Source: DAOVQB01 sp023128935 (lineage in GTDB: Bacteria; Eisenbacteria; RBG-16-71-46; CAIMUX01; WJJG01). From it: DNA of 14,568 nt. This document shows, one piece after another, positions 6,440-11,736 of the stretch. How positions within the stretch are numbered: position 1 is the first letter of the stretch; every line of letters starts with the position of its first letter. The position numbers and the translations under genes were made by a program. Location: NCBI GenBank assembly GCA_030628905.1, contig DAOVQB010000110.1, positions 1 to 14,568 on the forward strand, in the 5' to 3' direction. The notes under the pieces are model-generated. The model was not told the DNA's origin. It did not search any database and saw only the letters and a program-made list of their open reading frames with translations.

Positions 6440-8401
6440 TCATGGGTGGACGTCCAGAAGCATGCGGCTGATTAGGCCAGCCCAGATGTAGGTTTGATGG
6501 TACCCGCCCCAAGAGTCGTCGGGGCTGTAGAACTCCCAAAAGGTGTGGTCCTCCTTAAGCCGCTCGATCATGACGGCAGCCACACGGTCCACCAGGTCCC
6601 GGGCCTCCCTCTTGTAGCCATACTGGATCAATCCCCGCTCGACGAGATAGGCCCACTCCACCCACACGGGGCCGTTCCAGTAGCCGGTTGGGTTGTAGTA
6701 CGGATCGTCGGCGGACAGGGAGGGTACTCCAAATGGTCTGCAGAACCGGGCGGGATCCGTTAGGGCGCTCACCAAGCGTTGGGCCTGATCCGGACTCGCG
6801 AGACCGGCCCACATGGGAAGGAAACCGATAATCTCCTGTCGCTTGAGATCGTTGGGCTCGCTGTATGTGAAACTGTGGTTGTCCAACTTCACGTGGTAGT
6901 AGAAGCCCGTGGCATCATCCCACATCGTCTGGTTGATCCTCGCGCTCCGCTGCTGTGCATCCCGGCGCCATGCCAGGGCCTCTGACTCCAGGGCGAGTTC
7001 ATCCGCCATCGCTGCAAGCGCCTTGGCCTCCTGAACGAGCATGACATTCATGTCCATGGCCTCAAATTCGCTCGGCCAGGCGACCTGATCCCACACGGCA
7101 ACCAAGCCGTCCCGCACTGACTCGAGGACCGCGTGGGCTCCCCACTCGCAGAGCCCATCTGCATCGCGATCGCGCTGGCTCGTGACGTAGCGGTAGAATG
7201 CTGCACTCGAGGGGTACATCTCCTGAAGGAATGCCTTGTCCAAGGTGAGCTGATAGACTTCCCAATTGATCCAAGCGTACCAAGGCGCCGAGGTCGTCAG
7301 TTGGCCGGAGGTAGGGATGGTCTCGTCTAGGTAGGGGCCGGTGCGATAATTGATATAGCCGTTGGGATGCTGACGCTCGGAGTAGATCCGCTGGGAGTCC
7401 ATGGCGCTCTCGGGATCCATGAGGGCGTAGGCGAGCATGGCGAGGCTCTCGTGAAAGACCTGGCCGCCGTGCCCCCAACCCCAGATCGGTTCGCGAGAGA
7501 ACAGATAGTAGTTATGACCGCACTTGCCTTCCGGAGGCAGCATAACCTGTCGCAGTAGAGAGAATGCGCTCCAATAGAGCATCTCCGTGTCAGGATCATT
7601 GAATTCGATGCGTGGAATGTTGCTGTAGAGTTGCTCGTTGGCCGAGATGTAGCAGTCGAGATCTTCAGTAAGAAGGCGCAGAGCGTCTGACTTCATTCCA
7701 GCCGGATCCTCTCCGGCTGGCGCTACGCTCCGAACCACGCGCAGGCGCTCGGCGGTGCCCGGTTCCAGGCGCAAGGTTATCGGGGCAGCGATGACGCGGG
7801 CCAGATCCTTGACGTCGGTTCGAACCTGTCCTGGGTGCATGAGATCAGTGAGAAAATCGGTTCCAGCGATGTTGTTGACTTCCTCCGAGGGCAAGCTCAT
7901 GCGACCCTGGGGATCCACCGTTGTGACTAGGTAGCCATAGACAGCACCGTTGACGATACTCTTGTCCGTGTAGAAGGAATCCGGCTGCTCCTCGGACACA
8001 AGCTCGTACACGCCACCCTGTCGATAGTCCCGTCGGTAGACATTGTAGGTGTTGCCAAGGGCAGCATTCCCGTGCCGCTCGGTGCTATGCTCGTCGGAGT
8101 TGGGGTCGGATGTATTTCTATTACCGATTCCATTCCAGTGGAGATGAACCTCAACGCCGCCTTGCAGGATCTCTCTGCGGAGTCCTTCCGGAGCCTTTCG
8201 GTAGATCATTGGCTTGGAGAGTGAGATCTCGTTGGACGGAACGGACACTGTCCGGATGGCCGACTGTGCCCGATAACATTCCACATTGGCCCGTCTCTGT
8301 GCAGAGGAAATGGACGGCGTACTGCTGTCCCTCGTGGATGTTTCCGAAGCTCCCCAATTCCACTCGGTAGGTACCGTACTTGCTAATGCTCGGTGAAGCA
8401 C
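6440..8401 (-). CDS. GH63/MGH1-like (alpha/alpha)6 glycosidase, C-terminal part after a frameshift, with Fn3-like domain
   Basis: This frame of 653 codons is the downstream part of one gene broken by a frameshift; it has no convincing start of its own, and the first 40 or so residues overlap the other frame and look uncoded. Residues about 65-178 resemble a fibronectin-III domain (VEVHLHWN, YNVYRR, YELV, SFYTDKSIVNGAVYGYLVT). Residues about 255-653 are an alpha-helical toroid glycosidase domain: WGWGHGGQVFHESLAMLAYAL, PNGYINYRTGPY, FEAMDMNVMLVQEAKALAAMA, YWNGPVWVEWAYLVERGLIQYG and FWEFYSPDD. By family analogy Glu623 in the last motif is the candidate catalytic base; the acid may be the Asp of AVWDQV. 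Such enzymes cleave alpha-linked sugars from the end of glycans or glycosides; the substrate is not predictable here. Joined to the upstream frame after removing one base, the protein would be about 949 residues. Confidence 0.8.
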   Translation of the reverse strand: MLHRALASTVPTEWNWGASETSTRDSSTPSISSAQRRANVECYRAQSAIRTVSVPSNEISLSKPMIYRKAPEGLRREILQGGVEVHLHWNGIGNRNTSDPNSDEHSTERHGNAALGNTYNVYRRDYRQGGVYELVSEEQPDSFYTDKSIVNGAVYGYLVTTVDPQGRMSLPSEEVNNIAGTDFLTDLMHPGQVRTDVKDLARVIAAPITLRLEPGTAERLRVVRSVAPAGEDPAGMKSDALRLLTEDLDCYISANEQLYSNIPRIEFNDPDTEMLYWSAFSLLRQVMLPPEGKCGHNYYLFSREPIWGWGHGGQVFHESLAMLAYALMDPESAMDSQRIYSERQHPNGYINYRTGPYLDETIPTSGQLTTSAPWYAWINWEVYQLTLDKAFLQEMYPSSAAFYRYVTSQRDRDADGLCEWGAHAVLESVRDGLVAVWDQVAWPSEFEAMDMNVMLVQEAKALAAMADELALESEALAWRRDAQQRSARINQTMWDDATGFYYHVKLDNHSFTYSEPNDLKRQEIIGFLPMWAGLASPDQAQRLVSALTDPARFCRPFGVPSLSADDPYYNPTGYWNGPVWVEWAYLVERGLIQYGYKREARDLVDRVAAVMIERLKEDHTFWEFYSPDDSWGGYHQTYIWAGLISRMLLDVHP

Positions 8402-9290
8402 TGCCCCAGCGCGGTGCTGCTTCGGTGAGGATCCGGCGACGGTCGCCGTCGAGGAGAACCATCAGGCGCGATCGGACGGGCTTGTGCCGGCAGCGCTCGC
8501 CGTCGTTGTGGTAAACCCTGCCCCATATCCGGAATACCTGCTTGCGCCCGAGGTCCACTACTGGGGGGATCTGCACATGGCTTCCCGTGTAGTTGTGATA
8601 GCTGGCTAGCCGGTCAGGAGTATGCGAAAGGAGGAACAGATTCTGTACCTGGTCTACATAGGGGACCTGGTGGCTTAGAGTCCAGCTGTCGGGATATTCT
8701 TCGTGAATGAAAGTGATAGCGTTCTGGTCCGGTCGGGCCTGCACGTTGCGGAATGCCCGGTCCCTGTTGCGGAGGAACGGAATCACCTGCAATTCCACCG
8801 ACTTCCCTCCAAGGTTGCGGACGACAACCTCCTGCACAGCGCTCCGCGAGCTATAGACCAGGAATGTGACGCGCACTTGGATGTCTTCAAAGGGATGGTA
8901 AACGTACTTCACGATGTCAGGATATGAGTGCGTAATGACTGGTTCTCGATCCAGCCCCTCGAGTTCGTAGACATAGCGAGCGCCGCGCTTGAAGGCTAGA
9001 CACCAGTCGCCCGCCGTGTCAGAGGTCAAATCGATCCCGCTGTTGGGGTCGTAGAACCTGAGGTGATACCCCTCGTCCAGAGTGAACTCCGACCGTTCCA
9101 TGGTGGCCGCGTATGTCGTGAAGACGGGTGACTTCTTGGTAGCCTTGAGGTTAGACAGGAAGGCGCTCTCGGGCTCTGCCAGGGACACCTTCGTCATTCC
9201 GGCGAGCATGAGGGTGACCACCAGGGCGACCACCAGGGCGACCACCAGGAAACAACAGCCCAGAAGACGATCCTTGATCAAATAGCTCAC
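8151..9290 (-). CDS. Exported glycosidase, N-terminal beta-sandwich part before a frameshift
   Basis: This is the upstream part of the GH63/MGH1-like gene. The GTG at 9290 lies 8 nt after GGGGAGG and gives a compact signal sequence (basic KDR, then a long Val/Leu/Ala core, cleavage probably near SLA-EP); an upstream in-frame GTG at 9335 has no such site. Residues about 40-300 are a beta-rich N-terminal domain (HLRFYDPNSGIDL, VQEVVVRNLGGKSVELQVIPFL, YAVHFLCTETGQ). After about 8270 the reading turns into SVQRDLTLQANDLPKGSG and stops at 8151, while the frame displaced by one base continues with sensible family sequence. The frames overlap by 251 bp. Either the assembly carries an extra base or the gene is truly inactivated; in the second case this is a truncated, non-catalytic product. 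It follows the kelch gene by 90 bp on the same strand. Confidence 0.8.
   Translation of the reverse strand: MSYLIKDRLLGCCFLVVALVVALVVTLMLAGMTKVSLAEPESAFLSNLKATKKSPVFTTYAATMERSEFTLDEGYHLRFYDPNSGIDLTSDTAGDWCLAFKRGARYVYELEGLDREPVITHSYPDIVKYVYHPFEDIQVRVTFLVYSSRSAVQEVVVRNLGGKSVELQVIPFLRNRDRAFRNVQARPDQNAITFIHEEYPDSWTLSHQVPYVDQVQNLFLLSHTPDRLASYHNYTGSHVQIPPVVDLGRKQVFRIWGRVYHNDGERCRHKPVRSRLMVLLDGDRRRILTEAAPRWGSASPSISKYGTYRVELGSFGNIHEGQQYAVHFLCTETGQCGMLSGTVGHPDSVRSVQRDLTLQANDLPKGSGRTPQRDPARRR
9216..9250. repeat. 12-bp tandem repeat in the signal-peptide core
   Basis: The unit GACCACCAGGGC on the plus strand occurs at 9216-9227 and 9228-9239, with a third nearly complete copy from 9240. On the coding (minus) strand it encodes a repeating VALV hydrophobic stretch in the h-region of the exported glycosidase. 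Unit length is a multiple of three, so copy change would lengthen or shorten the membrane core by four residues without a frameshift. Confidence 0.8.
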
Positions 9291-9298
9291 GGCCGGCA

Positions 9299-9305
9299 CC
9301 TCCCC
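9299..9305 (-). promoter_or_regulatory. Ribosome binding site supporting the GTG start at 9290
   Basis: GGGGAGG on the minus strand lies 8 nt ahead of the GTG at 9290. It favours this start over the GTG at 9335, giving a normal-length signal peptide. Confidence 0.55.
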
Positions 9306-9380
9306 AACGACCTGTGGGTCTACTATTTGTGCCACGAAGGCGTTCTCGATAGTCTGGACCTGCCGCGGGGGTCAGGCGCT

Positions 9381-10664
9381 TTACCTTACCGCAACCACCT
9401 TTCTTGTTTCCTCGGCGAAGGGGGTTGATAGTCTGAGTAGGTACACGCCAGACCTGCCTGCTTTCCACTGAACATTGTGGTTGCCCTCGGAGACTTCCCC
9501 GTTGACGAGCGTATGCAGAAGTCTTCCTGATGCATCGTACATATTCAGGCTCACCGGGATGCCATCATTTCCATGAGCGGATGCAATCTGGTATTCGATC
9601 TGAATGGTGCCCCTGTCAGCACCGGGGTATGCCATGAGTTGTATTGGATTCCCATGTACCTGAAGTTTGTCAGTCTCCACTTCTGCCGGGGGAACAACGG
9701 AAGCATATTGAACTGTGCTCAAGTTGCCGCTCCCATTTACACCTCCTAGCACATACAGGTATTGCTGGCATACGCAAGAGCAATGCCCTGTACGACTCTC
9801 AGGCAGGTTGTCACCGGATGACCACAGGTCAATCGAGCCATCGTTGAGTATCTGTCCCTCCAGAACCGAACTGAAGTAGCTGAATGCAGTTTGCCCGCCA
9901 GTCACATATAGGTATTCACTGTATGCGGAACAGGGATGGCCGTATTGTGCGCTGGGCAGGGCGGCAGTTGATATCCACGGACCGATGGTTCCATTCTCCT
10001 GAACCTCCGCGTACCACACATGGTTGTGCGCGGTAGGCAGAGCGCCCATCGTGAATCCGCCTGTGATGTAAAGGTAACCGTTGTGCGCGCAGGCGCCGTG
10101 ACAGCGACGCACAGCAGGCATGGGAGTGGTCTCGTCCCAAAGTCCAACCGAGCCGTCCTCGAGAATTGGTGCGAACCAGACGGTTGGAGAATCACCGCTT
10201 CCGTTATATCCACCAATCAAATAGATGTATCCATTAAATTCCACACAGCCAATGCCGTCGCGTGCGGCGGGCAGGCTCGTCGTTGTGACCCAGGGGGCAA
10301 TCGAGCCATCCTCCTGTATCTGGGCGTACCATACCGTATTGCGGTAGCTGCCAGCACCCCATCCCCCCAATACGTAGATGTAACCATTGTGGGCGACGCA
10401 GCCATGATACATGCGCCCGCTGGGGAGACTGACGGTTGATGACCACGGGCCCAGAGAACCGTCTTCTTGTGGTTGCACAAACCAGACGTTGTTGTGACCC
10501 GTAGCGCCCTGCTCGCCGCCGGTTACGTAGATGTAGCCGTTGAATGTGCAGGAACTAGGATACCAGCGTGGTGCTGGAAGAGGAGTGGTCCAGTTCCATT
10601 CGGCCTGAACCCCTGAAGACGCTGCCAGCGCCAAGATGACCACGGAGAAAAGTCCACGAAGCAT
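9381..10664 (-). CDS. Secreted six-bladed kelch propeller with FlgD/type-9-like C-terminal tail
   Basis: The product has 427 residues. The ATG at 10664 follows AAAGGAGGG and begins a clear signal peptide (MLRGLFSVVILALAASSGVQA). Six kelch blades of about 51 residues follow, each with a Y[IL]Y[VLI]xGG strand (near residues 44, 95, 146, 197, 251, 302) and repeated xEDGSxGPW turns. Each blade also has a Cys five or six residues before the YIY strand (39, 89, 140, 192, 245, 297). The C-terminus (about 350-427; SLNMYDASGRLLHTL, VQWKAGRSGVYLLRLS, ending RKVVAVR) resembles the FlgD-like/T9SS-type-A sorting domain of FCB-group secreted proteins. Kelch propellers bind ligands or, rarely, act as oxidases; nothing here identifies a partner. 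A catalytic role is not supported. It sits between formate dehydrogenase and the frameshifted glycosidase on the same strand, 204 bp after the former. Confidence 0.85.
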   Translation of the reverse strand: MLRGLFSVVILALAASSGVQAEWNWTTPLPAPRWYPSSCTFNGYIYVTGGEQGATGHNNVWFVQPQEDGSLGPWSSTVSLPSGRMYHGCVAHNGYIYVLGGWGAGSYRNTVWYAQIQEDGSIAPWVTTTSLPAARDGIGCVEFNGYIYLIGGYNGSGDSPTVWFAPILEDGSVGLWDETTPMPAVRRCHGACAHNGYLYITGGFTMGALPTAHNHVWYAEVQENGTIGPWISTAALPSAQYGHPCSAYSEYLYVTGGQTAFSYFSSVLEGQILNDGSIDLWSSGDNLPESRTGHCSCVCQQYLYVLGGVNGSGNLSTVQYASVVPPAEVETDKLQVHGNPIQLMAYPGADRGTIQIEYQIASAHGNDGIPVSLNMYDASGRLLHTLVNGEVSEGNHNVQWKAGRSGVYLLRLSTPFAEETRKVVAVR

Positions 10665-10804
10665 GTCACCCCCTCCTTTCTCGGACCCGGAGTGAGACAT
10701 CCAGATGAATTCGTGGGCGGGACCATCAAAAGTGTGCCGGATTCCCGCCCAGCGCTCTGCCACGGACGATGTTACCACATAGCAGCATCATCCGGATAGT
10801 TCGA

Positions 10805-10838
10805 CGATCTGCACGCGCGGGGGGGGGCGTGCAGATCG
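10805..10838 (-). terminator. Strong 12-bp hairpin between fdhB and the kelch gene
   Basis: CGATCTGCACGC (10805-10816) is perfectly complementary to GCGTGCAGATCG (10827-10838), leaving a 10-nt loop made almost entirely of G on the plus strand (C on the transcribed minus strand). It lies 30 nt past the fdhB stop and is a good candidate to end or attenuate the formate dehydrogenase transcript. No U-tract follows on the minus strand, so a classical intrinsic terminator is not proven; an mRNA-stabilising 3' hairpin is an alternative. Confidence 0.5.
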
Positions 10839-10868
10839 CTCTTGATCGGCGGCGGGCGGCGGAGCTAC

Positions 10869-11735
10869 CTAGTCCTCCGCTTTTCCACGGACCTTCTCGT
10901 TCTTGCGGTCGGCCAGCTTCTTCAGCCCAGCAGCCGCAAGCCCGAGGGCCACGGCCGCATTGGCGGGACCGCTGCCTGCCAGGGAGGCCAGCTTTTCACC
11001 GCCGTGCTCACGCTGCCAGGCCGCATACTTCTCCTGGGCCTTGCGCTTGATCGGTTCCAGGTTTCCGAAGTCCGGCTTCTCGGGTAGGCCGTAGACCTCG
11101 AGTTTGGCGGGGAGCACGTAGATCGAGCGCAATCCACCGAGTTGCTCAAGGCCGTAGAGATTGGCGTCCTTGAAGCCCATCTTCTTGAGCTCCTTGACCC
11201 GCTCCTTGGCCAGCGCGTACATCTCCTTCTTGGATCCGTAGCGGATGGCGTTCGTCGGGCAAGTCTTGGCGCAAGCCGGGAGCAAGCCCTCAGCGACGCG
11301 GTCGCGGCAACCGGTGCACTTATACGACTTCTCAGTGTCCTCGTTCACATGCGGTACCCCGTATGGGCAAGCTTCCTCGCAGGCGCCGCAGCCGATGCAG
11401 AGCTCCTGATTGACGAATACGGTGCCGAATTCCGGGTGCCGCGTCATGGCCTTCGGATCCACTGGACATGCCTCGATGCAGGCAGCGTCCGTGCAGTGGA
11501 AGCAATGATGACGGCGGAATTGCCAGTCCACCCCCTTGGCTTTGTCATACGTCTCGTGGAACTTGATCAGAGTCCAGGTCGTTGGCGACAGATCGGCCGG
11601 ATTCTGGTACCCCCCGGCTTCAGCGAAGAACTGCGTCTTCTCCGCCGGGAGATTGTTCCACTGCTTGCAGGCCACTTGACAGCCCCGGCAGGCGATGCAG
11701 AGCGACCCATCATAGTAGAAAGAGCTCTCTGCCAT
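10869..11735 (-). CDS. fdhB: Formate dehydrogenase iron-sulfur (beta) subunit
   Basis: The product has 288 residues and carries electrons from the molybdenum or tungsten active site of the alpha subunit. Four ferredoxin-type [4Fe-4S] motifs account for 16 cysteines: 13/16/19/23 (CIACRGCQVAC), 78/81/86/90 (CFHCTDAACIEACP), 113/116/119/123 (CIGCGACEEACP) and 140/143/155/159, the FdnH/FdhB pattern. The C-terminus has only a short Ala/Leu-rich stretch (about 258-271) followed by Lys-rich sequence, shorter and weaker than the membrane helix of E. coli FdnH. The start at 11735 follows AGGAGGT by 5 nt and leaves one base after the alpha-subunit stop, so translation is probably coupled. An earlier in-frame ATG at 11753 lies inside the alpha gene with no ribosome site. 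No cytochrome b subunit gene follows. Confidence 0.93.
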   Translation of the reverse strand: MAESSFYYDGSLCIACRGCQVACKQWNNLPAEKTQFFAEAGGYQNPADLSPTTWTLIKFHETYDKAKGVDWQFRRHHCFHCTDAACIEACPVDPKAMTRHPEFGTVFVNQELCIGCGACEEACPYGVPHVNEDTEKSYKCTGCRDRVAEGLLPACAKTCPTNAIRYGSKKEMYALAKERVKELKKMGFKDANLYGLEQLGGLRSIYVLPAKLEVYGLPEKPDFGNLEPIKRKAQEKYAAWQREHGGEKLASLAGSGPANAAVALGLAAAGLKKLADRKNEKVRGKAED

Positions 11736-11736
11736 C

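Noticed and set aside
8235..8290. Programmed ribosomal frameshifting in the glycosidase
   Set aside because: I see no slippery heptamer, no homopolymer and no evident stimulatory structure. Error or mutation is simpler, though not proven.
10700..10745. Sigma-54-like promoter (GGCACACTTTTGAT on the minus strand) ahead of the kelch gene
   Set aside because: The GG is present, but the GC of the -12 element is missing at the required spacing.
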